This document shows positions 6,940 through 13,613 of a stretch of 15,156 nucleotides of DNA, piece after piece. The notes beneath the pieces were generated by a model. It worked only from the letters and a program-made list of their open reading frames with translations, had not been told where the DNA came from and did not search any database. Position 1 is the stretch's first letter. Every line of letters begins with the position of its first letter. A program made the position numbers and the translations under genes. The stretch covers positions 1 to 15,156 of the forward strand of contig CAYLSO010000272.1 of assembly GCA_964386525.1 (NCBI GenBank). Direction: 5' to 3'. The stretch is from CAYLSO01 sp964386525 (GTDB lineage Bacteria; Eisenbacteria; RBG-16-71-46; DASYSL01).

Positions 6940-7649
6940 GGACGGCACGGAAACAACGCCGGCGCAGCCGGCGGGCGGCGTGGGCCGCGCTCCTCGCCGC
7001 CGCCGCCATGCTGATCGGCGGGGGCTTCGCGACGGCGTGGGGCGCGCCCGGCGCCAAGGCCCCGGCGGCGGCCGCCCAGGACGACGCGGCGGTGCCCATG
7101 GTCCAGTATGACAACGGGCTGAAGACCGCCAAGGCCAAGGCCGAGACCAAGGTCAAGGCGGCGGTGACCGCGTCGAACGACGTCGCCGGCATGCTCGCGG
7201 GCCAGCCCGTGTCGGCGGCCCCGGCGGGCAAGGCGACGAAGCCCCGGCCGGGGGTCAAGCCCGATGCGGCCGCCGCGCCGCGCTCGGCGCACGCGGTCGA
7301 GGAGCGCCACCTGCTGAACCGCGAGGTGTACGTCTACAAGACCGTGGGGCGCCGCGACCCGTTCGCGTCGCTCCTCGAAGGGGAGTTCGAGACCACGGTG
7401 GGCAACCCGCTGTTGGACGTCTCGAGCATGAAGCTCGTGGGAATCGTCTGGGGCGCGTCGGACAAGTTCGCCTTGGTCGAGGACGGGCGCGGGCACGGCC
7501 ACGTCCTGCGGGTCGGAGACCCGGTGATCAACGGCTATGTCGTGGGGCTCACCAAGCAGGAGCTCCTCATCCGGCAGACCTCGTACGGCGACAGCCAGAC
7601 GGTGACCATCCAACTCCAGCGGAAGGAAGGTAGCTCCGATGAGAAGTAA
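6936..7649 (+). CDS. pilP: Type IV pilus assembly protein PilP, 237 aa, without lipobox
   Basis: Periplasmic connector between PilNO and the N-domains of the secretin PilQ. The N-terminus is very basic (RKQRRRSRR), followed by a hydrophobic stretch at about 15-35 and an alanine-rich end. A long Ala/Lys/Pro-rich linker covers about 38-120. The folded domain begins near 125 and shows the family marks GRRDPF at 138-143 and MKLVGIVWG at 165-173. Most studied PilP proteins are inner-membrane lipoproteins; the whole sequence here contains no cysteine, so it must be held by an uncleaved signal anchor or be soluble. It overlaps pilO by 4 nt and pilQ by 11 nt. Confidence 0.93.
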   Translation: MRTARKQRRRSRRAAWAALLAAAAMLIGGGFATAWGAPGAKAPAAAAQDDAAVPMVQYDNGLKTAKAKAETKVKAAVTASNDVAGMLAGQPVSAAPAGKATKPRPGVKPDAAAAPRSAHAVEERHLLNREVYVYKTVGRRDPFASLLEGEFETTVGNPLLDVSSMKLVGIVWGASDKFALVEDGRGHGHVLRVGDPVINGYVVGLTKQELLIRQTSYGDSQTVTIQLQRKEGSSDEK

Positions 7650-8967
7650 TGACCGCGTCACCCGTCCCGCCCTGCGCGCCTGGGTGCTGCTGGCGGCCGT
7701 GGGGGCGGTTCTCGCGACCACGACGGTCGCGCTGCCCGCCGGCGCCCAATCGAGCGAACCGTCGGCGCGCACCCGCCTGGGAGTCGTCCAGACCGGGCCC
7801 GGCCGCATGTCGATCGACGTGCAGGGCGCCGACGTCCGCACGGTGCTGCGCGCGATCGCGGAGTTCAGCGGCCGCAACATCGTGGTCGGCAGGGACGTCA
7901 AAGGGCAGGTCAGCGTCACCATCCGTGACATGCCGTGGCGGGACGCGCTGGTGTCCATCCTGCGCTCGCACGGCCTCGACCTGACCGAGGAGGCGGGAGC
8001 GCTCCGCGTCGACACCGGCGACAAGCTGCAGGCCGAGCTGCTGGCGCGCGAGACCAACGACGCGCGCCGCCTCGAGGTGCTGCCCATGGAGACGCGCGTC
8101 CTCAAGGTCAACTACGCCAACGCGCGCGAGCTCCAGCCGGTGCTGCTCACCACCCTGACCAAGCGCGGGCAGGTGCAGGTGGACGAGCGCACCAACTCGC
8201 TGGTCATCACCGACGTCCCGGGTTCGCTGGAGCAGGCCGAGAAGATGGCCCTGGTGCTCGACTCGCAGACGCCGCAGATCGAGATCAACGCCAAGCTGGT
8301 GGACGTGGACGTCTCGGCGCTGCGCGAGATCGGCATCGCTTGGTCGGGCACCAACCTCAACATCGGGCACACCGAAGACACCCGCGAAGACTTCGACGTG
8401 TCGGCGCCGGCGAGCGACCCGATCGGCACCTTCAAGATCGGGACGGTGACCTCGATCGGGGCGCTGGAGGCGACCCTGACGGCGCTCGAGGTGCAGCGCA
8501 AGGCCAACATCATCTCCAACCCGCGCATCACCACCGTGGACAACCGCGAGGCCAAGATCCTGGTCGGCCAGAAGATCCCGCTCATCGTGCAGGACGTGGC
8601 GGGCAACGCGCTCACCCAGCTGCAGACCATCGGCATCCAGCTCAAGGTCACTCCCCACCTGACGGCCGACAAGCGGGTCGTCATGGACCTGCACCCGGAG
8701 GTCTCCGATCTGTCCACGCAGTCGACCGTGCAGGGCGGCGTGATCATCAACACCTCGGAGGCCGACACGCGCGTCATGGTGGACGACGGCCAGACGGCGG
8801 TGATCGGCGGCCTCATCCGCACCAACGAGGGCAAGGTCCGCCAGGGCGTGCCGATTCTGATGAACATCCCCATCCTCGGCTTCCTGTTCTCCAACACGGC
8901 CACCACGAAGACGCAGCGCGAGCTGGTCATCTTCGTGACGCCGAAGCTGATCCCGGCGGGCTCGTAG
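7639..8967 (+). CDS. pilQ: Type IV pilus secretin PilQ, short form, 442 aa
   Basis: Outer-membrane multimeric pore through which the pilus leaves the cell. Seen: a signal peptide with likely cleavage after AGA at about 36, a secretin short N-terminal (STN/N0) domain at about 57-125, one N1 domain at about 152-209 (VNYANARELQPVL, then TNSLVITD), and the secretin core at about 210-437, ending in VPILMNIPILGFLF (404-417) and ELVIFVTPKL. PilQ proteins usually reach 650-900 aa because of N-terminal AMIN domains that bind peptidoglycan; here mature sequence runs almost directly into the N0 domain, so AMIN domains are missing. The start ATG lies 11 nt inside the end of pilP; GGAAGG upstream at 7621-7628 serves as RBS. 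The gene is followed by an intrinsic terminator. A GspD-like identity is less likely given pilM-P in front. Confidence 0.94.
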   Translation: MRSNDRVTRPALRAWVLLAAVGAVLATTTVALPAGAQSSEPSARTRLGVVQTGPGRMSIDVQGADVRTVLRAIAEFSGRNIVVGRDVKGQVSVTIRDMPWRDALVSILRSHGLDLTEEAGALRVDTGDKLQAELLARETNDARRLEVLPMETRVLKVNYANARELQPVLLTTLTKRGQVQVDERTNSLVITDVPGSLEQAEKMALVLDSQTPQIEINAKLVDVDVSALREIGIAWSGTNLNIGHTEDTREDFDVSAPASDPIGTFKIGTVTSIGALEATLTALEVQRKANIISNPRITTVDNREAKILVGQKIPLIVQDVAGNALTQLQTIGIQLKVTPHLTADKRVVMDLHPEVSDLSTQSTVQGGVIINTSEADTRVMVDDGQTAVIGGLIRTNEGKVRQGVPILMNIPILGFLFSNTATTKTQRELVIFVTPKLIPAGS

Positions 8968-9008
8968 GCCACCGGCACACGCGCCCGGCGCGCGGCGCGT
9001 CGGGGCCA

Positions 9009-9043
9009 GGGGCGGGTGGGAGACCACCCGCCCCCTCGCTTTT
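9009..9043 (+). terminator. Intrinsic terminator after pilQ
   Basis: A perfect 11-bp GC-rich stem (9009-9019 with 9024-9034), GAGA tetraloop, then CTCGCTTTT with four T at 9040-9043. It lies 41 nt after the pilQ stop and marks the end of the pil transcript. Confidence 0.85.
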
Positions 9044-9076
9044 GGTGCCGGTCGGCGCCGGTCGGCGGCGGTCTCG

Positions 9077-9106
9077 TTGACAGCGGCGCGGCCGCCTGGC
9101 TAGGGT
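9077..9106 (+). promoter_or_regulatory. Sigma-70-type promoter of the lipoprotein-lolA-HAD operon
   Basis: A perfect -35 box TTGACA at 9077-9082 and a -10 box TAGGGT at 9101-9106, 18 nt apart. The -10 keeps T1, A2 and T6 of the consensus. Predicted start is near 9113, giving a leader of about 22 nt that holds GAGGAG (9125-9130) before ATG 9135. Confidence 0.75.
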
Positions 9107-9134
9107 TGGCCTGCCCGCCGAGCCGAGGAGATCC

Positions 9135-10028
9135 ATGCCGCGAATCGCGATCCGATCGGGCGTGGCCGTGCGCCGCGCCCGCCGTCTCTCCGTCTGTCTA
9201 GGAGCCGCCGCAGCCTTGGTCCTGACGGGCTGCTGGTCGGCGCCGCGTCCGGCGGCGGCGCCGACGCAGGGGCCGGGCCCGCACGACGCCCGGGTCCTGC
9301 CGCCGAGGGAGGCGGCGCGGCTGCGCGCGGAGATCCTCGCCGGCCTCCGCCAGCGGGCCGCTCGGCTGCGCGGCCTGCGGGGGCGCGCCGAGGTGCGGCT
9401 GTCGGCGCCGGCGTGGGGCGGGGCTTCGTGGATGGAATCGGCGGTGGTGGCGGAGGCGCCGGCGCGCCTGCGCCTGCGGGCCTACGCCGGCCCGACGACC
9501 CTCTTCGACGTGGCCGCGGACGGGGAGCGCTTCTGGCTCTACCTCCCCGAGAACCAGATGGTCTGGAGCGGGCCCCCCGAGGCGCTGCCGGAGATCACGG
9601 GTTTCCCGGGGCGGCCGGGCGACGTGGTGGCGGCCCTGCTCGGGCGGCCCTTCGGCACGCCGGAGTCCTTGGATCTGGTGTCGGTGGACGCGGAACGCGC
9701 GGTGGTGCGCTGGAGCGCTCCCGGGCAGGGCGAGGTGACGGCGCGCTTCCAGCGGCGGCCGCTCTGGGCCGAGGAATTCCGGCTGGCGCGGGGAGATTCG
9801 CTGGTGGCGACGCTGAGCTACGGAGACTACCTCAAGGAGAGCGTGGGCTGGTGGCCGCGGCAGGTGACGCTCGCCTGGCCGGGTGAGCTCGCCACCCTGG
9901 CGCTCCAGTTCCGCCAGCTCGAGCTGAACCCGCGCGTCGGGTTGGAGATCTTCCAGTTCGCGGCGCCGGAGGGCGCGTTGCGCGTCGAGGTGGGCGCGGC
10001 GGGCGGGCGCGCGACGGGGACGCCGTGA
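9135..10028 (+). CDS. LolB/DUF4292-like outer-membrane lipoprotein, 297 aa
   Basis: Predicted lipoprotein: basic N-terminus, hydrophobic core, and lipobox LTGC with Cys33 as the lipidated residue. A helical stretch (about 57-80) leads into a beta-rich body with motifs such as RGRAEVRLS, PARLRLRAY, DGERFWLYLPENQ and a late YGDYLKESVGWWPRQVTL. This layout matches the LolA/LolB half-barrel fold and DUF4292 families, which handle or accept lipoproteins at the outer membrane. I assign the family from pattern only; true LolB function is not shown. It is the first gene of an operon with its own promoter. A GAGGAG RBS sits 4 nt before ATG. It ends in a GTGA overlap with lolA, which supports a joint role in lipoprotein localisation. 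Confidence 0.75.
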   Translation: MPRIAIRSGVAVRRARRLSVCLGAAAALVLTGCWSAPRPAAAPTQGPGPHDARVLPPREAARLRAEILAGLRQRAARLRGLRGRAEVRLSAPAWGGASWMESAVVAEAPARLRLRAYAGPTTLFDVAADGERFWLYLPENQMVWSGPPEALPEITGFPGRPGDVVAALLGRPFGTPESLDLVSVDAERAVVRWSAPGQGEVTARFQRRPLWAEEFRLARGDSLVATLSYGDYLKESVGWWPRQVTLAWPGELATLALQFRQLELNPRVGLEIFQFAAPEGALRVEVGAAGGRATGTP

Positions 10029-10654
10029 GGCTCGCGGCGCTGGCTCTGGCGCTGTGTGGGTGCGCCATGGCGTCGGCCCCGGCTGCGGGCCCGGCGGCCG
10101 GCCCGGTGGCCCGCCTCGAGCGCGGCCTGGCGGGGACGCGCGACGTGGCGGCGCGCCTGGTCCAGGTCCGCCGCTCGGCGCTGTTCGACGGGCCGCAGCG
10201 CGCCGGGGGCCGCCTGTACCTGCGGCGCCCGGGCGATGCGCGGTTGGAGTACGACACGCCCGAGCCGCTGGTGCTCCTCAAGCGCGGGGACACCGCCTAC
10301 GTATATGTGAAGTCGCTGGCGCAGGTGCAGGTGATGCCGGCCGCCGGCGCCGGAGTGCCCATGGCCTGGGTTCTGGGCAGCAGCCTGGCCGAGATCCGAC
10401 GCCTGGCCGAGGTGCGGGCCGTGGACGGGGAGGTGGAGATCGTGCCGCGGCGCGGCTCCGGCCTGCCGTGGGGCTCTCTGCGCCTCGGCTTCCGCGGCGG
10501 CAGCGACTTCCCGGTGCGCTACCGGCTCAAGGACGCGGGCGGCGACGAGGTGGAGATCCGCCTCGAGGACGTGCGCCGCAACCGCGGGGTGCCGGACTCG
10601 CACTTCCGGCCCATCTGGCCGGCGGGCACCCGGCGCGTGGATCTGGGGCGGTGA
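10025..10654 (+). CDS. lolA: LolA-type outer-membrane lipoprotein carrier, 209 aa
   Basis: Periplasmic chaperone that carries lipoproteins from the LolCDE transporter to the outer membrane. Seen: signal peptide MRLAALALALCGC, then the LolA pattern: helix with LERGLAG, AARLVQVRRSALFDGPQRAGGRLYLRRP and RLEYDTPEP, followed by strands containing YVYVKSLAQVQVMP and the late RYRLKDAGGDEVEIRLEDVRRN. Length fits LolA (about 200). Oddly the signal ends in L-C-G-C, which could act as a lipobox at Cys13; normal LolA is soluble, so either the cysteine is incidental or this is an anchored variant. The start is GTG in a 4-nt overlap with the lipoprotein gene; the stop overlaps the next gene the same way. 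Confidence 0.8.
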   Translation: MRLAALALALCGCAMASAPAAGPAAGPVARLERGLAGTRDVAARLVQVRRSALFDGPQRAGGRLYLRRPGDARLEYDTPEPLVLLKRGDTAYVYVKSLAQVQVMPAAGAGVPMAWVLGSSLAEIRRLAEVRAVDGEVEIVPRRGSGLPWGSLRLGFRGGSDFPVRYRLKDAGGDEVEIRLEDVRRNRGVPDSHFRPIWPAGTRRVDLGR

Positions 10655-11403
10655 GCGCGTCCCCGCCGCCGCGCCCGGCCTCCCGGCGGCGGGCGCGCAA
10701 GCCCGAACACTTCCTCTTCGACCTCGACGACACTCTCTACCCGCCGTCCTCGGGCTGCTTCCGCCTCGTGGCCGGGCGCATCCACGACTACGTGCGCACC
10801 CGGCTCGGTCTGGAGGAAGACGAGGCGCGCGCCCTCCAGCGGCGTTACTGGCAGGAGTACGGGACCTCCTTGCGCGGGCTCATGGTCCACCACGGCGTCG
10901 AGCCGCAAGCGTACCTCGACTACGTGCACGACGTGCCGGTGGAGAGCCGACTGGCGCCCGACCCGGCGCTGCGCGCGGTCCTGGAGCGGCTGAGCGGGCA
11001 CCGGCACGTCTTCAGCAACGGGCCCGAGGCCTACGTGCGCCGCGTGCTCCGCCGTCTCGGCGTCGAGGATCTCTTCGACCGGATCTTCGACATCGCGGCC
11101 TGCGGCTACATCCCCAAGCCCAACGCCGCACCCTACGCGCTCGTGGCGCGCGCGCTGGGCGCAGCAGACGAAGCGTGCGTCCTGGTCGACGACGCCCCCG
11201 CCAACCTGGCGCCGGCGTGGCGCCGCGGCTGGTTCACGGTGTGGCTGCGCGCTCCGGAGTCCTGGGCGGGAGGGGCGCCGGGGCTCTCGGTCCGGGAGGC
11301 GCAGGCGGGCGTGCAAGCGGACGCGGTCATCGCTTCGCTGGCGGAACTGCCGGGGGTGCTGGCGCGGGCGCTCGCGGACGGCGAGGCGACGGCAAGCCTC
11401 TAG
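10651..11403 (+). CDS. HAD-superfamily phosphatase, pyrimidine 5'-nucleotidase-like, 250 aa
   Basis: Predicted cytoplasmic Mg-dependent phosphohydrolase. HAD motif I is FDLDDTLYPPSSG (nucleophile Asp24, acid/base Asp26), motif II FSNG (Ser122), motif III Lys156 in IPKPNAAPY, motif IV VLVDDAPANL (Asp180, Asp181). The TLYPPSSG extension and helical cap at about 35-105 are typical of the SDT1/PHM8-like pyrimidine 5'-nucleotidase group; phosphoglycolate phosphatase-like activity is the alternative. There is a basic N-terminal tail of about 18 residues. The start is GTG 10651 in a GTGA overlap with lolA, so it is cotranscribed with envelope genes for no obvious reason. It ends 39 nt before the convergent reductase gene, with a hairpin across its stop codon. 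Confidence 0.85.
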   Translation: MSASPPPRPASRRRARKPEHFLFDLDDTLYPPSSGCFRLVAGRIHDYVRTRLGLEEDEARALQRRYWQEYGTSLRGLMVHHGVEPQAYLDYVHDVPVESRLAPDPALRAVLERLSGHRHVFSNGPEAYVRRVLRRLGVEDLFDRIFDIAACGYIPKPNAAPYALVARALGAADEACVLVDDAPANLAPAWRRGWFTVWLRAPESWAGGAPGLSVREAQAGVQADAVIASLAELPGVLARALADGEATASL

Positions 11404-11415
11404 AACGGCTTGCCG
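11390..11415. terminator. Hairpin at the convergent gene boundary, possible bidirectional terminator
   Basis: A perfect 9-bp inverted repeat (11390-11398 with 11407-11415) with an 8-nt loop that contains the HAD stop codon TAG (11401-11403). No T-tract follows on either strand, so termination would be non-canonical. The minus-strand gene ends at 11443, so its transcript also runs into this element. Confidence 0.55.
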
Positions 11416-11442
11416 AACCCCTCCTGGACGGCGCCGGGGCGG

Positions 11443-12321
11443 CTAGCGGCGCGGCGCGGCGAGGACGGCGGCGAGCGGGCGCAGCGGCCGTAGGAATTCG
11501 GGCGGCGTGCGGCGGGTCGCCAGCGTCAAGTCGCGGGGGCGCGCCAGCCCGAGTTCACGGGCGGTGCCGCGGCGGACGGCGGCGAGCGGCGCTCCCAGCG
11601 TCGTGAGGACGGCGATCCCGAAGCCCCAGCGGGTCAGCCGCTCGGGCCCCGGCAGGTGGAGGACGGGAGGCAGAGGCGCCGCCTCGGACCCGCGGCGCTG
11701 CGCCAGCAGGCGGACGGCCACCGCGAGCAGGGCGTCGGCCATGTCGCCGACCTCGGCCGGGCAGCGCCACTCGTCGTCGAAGAGCACGACCTCGCGGCCG
11801 GCGTCGGCGTCGGCGAGATTGCGCGCCAGGCGAGGGTCGGGCGGCGCCAGCGCGTAAAGCAGCGACGGGCGCACGAGGAGCGCGTCGGGGCAGTGCCGGC
11901 GGGCGCGCCCCTCCGCCTCGGCCTTGGCGCGGCCGTAGGGGAAGACGGGGCGGGGCTCGGCGTCCTCGTCGTACGGCGCGCTCTCGCCGTCGAAGACCAT
12001 GTCGGTGGAGACGTGCACGAGGGCGGCGCCGGTCTCGGCGGCGGCGCGCGCCACCGCTTCCGTGCCGCGCACGATGACCGCGTGGAAGTCGGCCTCGACC
12101 GGTGAGTAGGCGGTGTGGAGGAGCACCTCGGGACGCGCGGCGCGGACGACGCGGGCGACGGCGGCCGCGTCGCCCAGGTCGAGCCGGAAGGCCTCGCCCG
12201 CACCGGGCGGGAGAGAGCGCGCGCGGCAGGTGTAACTCACGTCCCACGCGTCGCGGGCGCGCTCGCAAAGGTGTGCTCCGAGGAACCCCGAGCCGCCGGT
12301 GACGAGCAGGCGCGGAATCAT
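11443..12321 (-). CDS. RmlD-like NAD(P)-dependent sugar-nucleotide reductase (extended SDR), 292 aa
   Basis: Cytoplasmic oxidoreductase of the extended short-chain dehydrogenase family, closest in pattern to dTDP-4-dehydrorhamnose reductase and MAT2B-like proteins. Seen: dinucleotide-binding TGGSGFLG at 8-15; LDLGD near 48-51; EVLLHTAYSPVEAD at 65-78; STDMVFDG at 105-112, the RmlD-type strand with the catalytic Ser/Thr; and catalytic YGRAK (Tyr129, Lys133). Length is right for RmlD (about 290). No other rhamnose genes lie nearby, so the substrate is open. I chose ATG at 12321 because the Rossmann strand begins at once; the longer frame to 12402 would run through the promoter. There is no RBS upstream. 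It is the only minus-strand gene here. Confidence 0.82.
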   Translation of the reverse strand: MIPRLLVTGGSGFLGAHLCERARDAWDVSYTCRARSLPPGAGEAFRLDLGDAAAVARVVRAARPEVLLHTAYSPVEADFHAVIVRGTEAVARAAAETGAALVHVSTDMVFDGESAPYDEDAEPRPVFPYGRAKAEAEGRARRHCPDALLVRPSLLYALAPPDPRLARNLADADAGREVVLFDDEWRCPAEVGDMADALLAVAVRLLAQRRGSEAAPLPPVLHLPGPERLTRWGFGIAVLTTLGAPLAAVRRGTARELGLARPRDLTLATRRTPPEFLRPLRPLAAVLAAPRR

Positions 12322-12328
12322 GCGGCGC

Positions 12329-12357
12329 AGTGTGCGGAGGGCCGCGGTCGGCGTCAA
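12329..12357 (-). promoter_or_regulatory. Minus-strand promoter giving a probably leaderless reductase mRNA
   Basis: On the minus strand, TTGACG (12357-12352) and CACACT (12334-12329) are 17 nt apart. The -10 keeps A2, A4 and T6. Its downstream edge is only 7 nt from the ATG at 12321, so transcription should start at or one base before the start codon. The lack of any Shine-Dalgarno sequence agrees with this. Confidence 0.6.
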
Positions 12358-12375
12358 GCGCGCGGGGCCTCCGGG

Positions 12376-12405
12376 TTGACACCCGCGGCCGGGCTCGGGC
12401 ACAGT
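12376..12405 (+). promoter_or_regulatory. Divergent sigma-70-type promoter for rsmD-coaD-pta
   Basis: A perfect -35 box TTGACA at 12376-12381 and an 18-nt spacer lead to CACAGT at 12400-12405 (A2, A4 and T6 of the consensus). Predicted start is near 12412, leaving a leader of about 72 nt to ATG 12484. It lies back to back with the reductase promoter, the two -35 boxes 18 nt apart. Confidence 0.6.
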
Positions 12406-12483
12406 GGAGCGGCTGGCGCTGGAGCCTGCCCCGGAACGGTCCGGGACCGGGCCGGCGCCGTTTCATTCTCGGCCCGACCGACC

Positions 12484-13095
12484 ATGCGTGTGATCGCGGG
12501 AGAGCACCGGGGCCGCCGGCTGGCGGCTCCGCGAGGGAGCACCACGCGCCCGACGCCGGAGCGCGTTCGCGAGGCGGTCTTCTCGGCGCTCGAGTCGCGC
12601 CTGGGCGGGCCCGGCTCGCTGGCGCAGGCGCGCGTCCTCGACCTGTACGCGGGCAGCGGCGCCCTGGGGATCGAGGCGCTGTCGCGCGGGGCGCGACTGG
12701 CCGTCTTCGCCGAGCGCGACCCGGCGGCGCTGACCGCGCTGCGGGCCAATCTCGAGGCGCTGCAGCTCGGCGCGCGGGCCCGCCTGCTGCCGGGCGACGC
12801 GGCGCGGGCGCTGGCCCGGCTGGCCGCTGCCGGCGAGCGCTTCGAGGCTGTCTTCCTCGACCCACCCTACGGCGGCGGGGAAGGAGCGCGGGCCCTGGCC
12901 GCGGTGGGCGGCGGCGGCCTCTTGCGCCCGGGCGACGTGGTGATACTCGAGCATGCGGCCCGCGAAGCGGCGCCGGAGGTGCCCGGGCTGGCGCGCGAGC
13001 CGACGCGGCGTTACGGTAGCGTGTCCGTCACGTTCTATTCCCCCGCGGCCGCCGCTGCCCCGGCCGTGCCACCGCGAACGGAGGCTGCCCCATGA
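12484..13095 (+). CDS. rsmD: 16S rRNA (guanine966-N2)-methyltransferase RsmD, 203 aa
   Basis: Methylates G966 of 16S rRNA with S-adenosylmethionine during 30S assembly. Seen: the family N-terminus MRVIAGEHRGRRL and TRPTPERVREAVFSAL, SAM-binding VLDLYAGSGALGIEALSRGA at 51-70, an acidic strand end FAERDP, and catalytic DPPY at 126-129. The last 20 or so residues form an Ala/Pro-rich tail beyond the usual end. The start ATG 12484 matches the conserved RsmD N-terminus but has no clear RBS (GCCCGACCGACC precedes it). It overlaps coaD by 4 nt. The rsmD-coaD pairing is widespread in bacteria and supports both calls. Confidence 0.93.
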   Translation: MRVIAGEHRGRRLAAPRGSTTRPTPERVREAVFSALESRLGGPGSLAQARVLDLYAGSGALGIEALSRGARLAVFAERDPAALTALRANLEALQLGARARLLPGDAARALARLAAAGERFEAVFLDPPYGGGEGARALAAVGGGGLLRPGDVVILEHAAREAAPEVPGLAREPTRRYGSVSVTFYSPAAAAAPAVPPRTEAAP

Positions 13096-13613
13096 CGGCT
13101 CCCCGCGCCGAGGTCGCGCTCTTCCCCGGCACGTTCGACCCGTTCACCAATGGCCACCTCGACCTCACGGCGCGGGCCGCCCGGCTCTTCCCGCGCGTCG
13201 TCGCGGCGGTGGCGCGGTCCTCGACGAAGGTCCCGGTGTTCAGCGTGGAGGAGCGGATGGAGATGATCGGCGAAGCGGTGGCGACCCTGCCGGCGGAGGT
13301 GCGCGGGCGCGTCGAGGTGCGCTCGTTCTCCGGGCTGGTCGCCGGCTGCGCGCGCGACATCGGGGCGCACGTGATGATCCGCGGGCTGCGCGCCGTCAGC
13401 GACTTCGAGTTCGAGTTCCAGATGGCCCTGATGAACCGCAAGCTCTCGCCGGAGCTGGAGATCGTCTACCTGATGCCGGACGTGCGCTACACGTACCTGA
13501 GCTCGGGGATGATTAAGGAAGTGGCGCGACTGGGCGGCGACGTGACGGGGCTGGTGCCGGAGGCGGTCCTGCGGCGGGTGCTCGCGAAGTTCGACCACGG
13601 GGGCGGGGCGTAG
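13092..13613 (+). CDS. coaD: Phosphopantetheine adenylyltransferase CoaD, 173 aa
   Basis: Transfers AMP from ATP to 4'-phosphopantetheine, giving dephospho-CoA, the fourth step of coenzyme A synthesis. Seen: the nucleotidyltransferase motif GTFDPFTNGH at 13-22 with the HxGH-type histidine His22, substrate-binding KVPVFSVEERMEM at 46-58, IRGLRAVSDFEFE at 96-108, and the C-terminal SSGMIKEVA at 137-145, matching the family ISSS-x-(V/I)-(R/K)-E motif. Length is normal (about 160-170). ATG sits in an ATGA overlap with rsmD; its TAG stop shares one base with the GTG of pta, so translation should be coupled. Confidence 0.95.
   Translation: MTAPRAEVALFPGTFDPFTNGHLDLTARAARLFPRVVAAVARSSTKVPVFSVEERMEMIGEAVATLPAEVRGRVEVRSFSGLVAGCARDIGAHVMIRGLRAVSDFEFEFQMALMNRKLSPELEIVYLMPDVRYTYLSSGMIKEVARLGGDVTGLVPEAVLRRVLAKFDHGGGA

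Noticed and set aside
12322..12402. Longer N-terminus for the minus-strand reductase
   Set aside because: The extra 27 residues lie over both divergent promoters and precede a Rossmann fold that already starts with MIPRLLVTGG.
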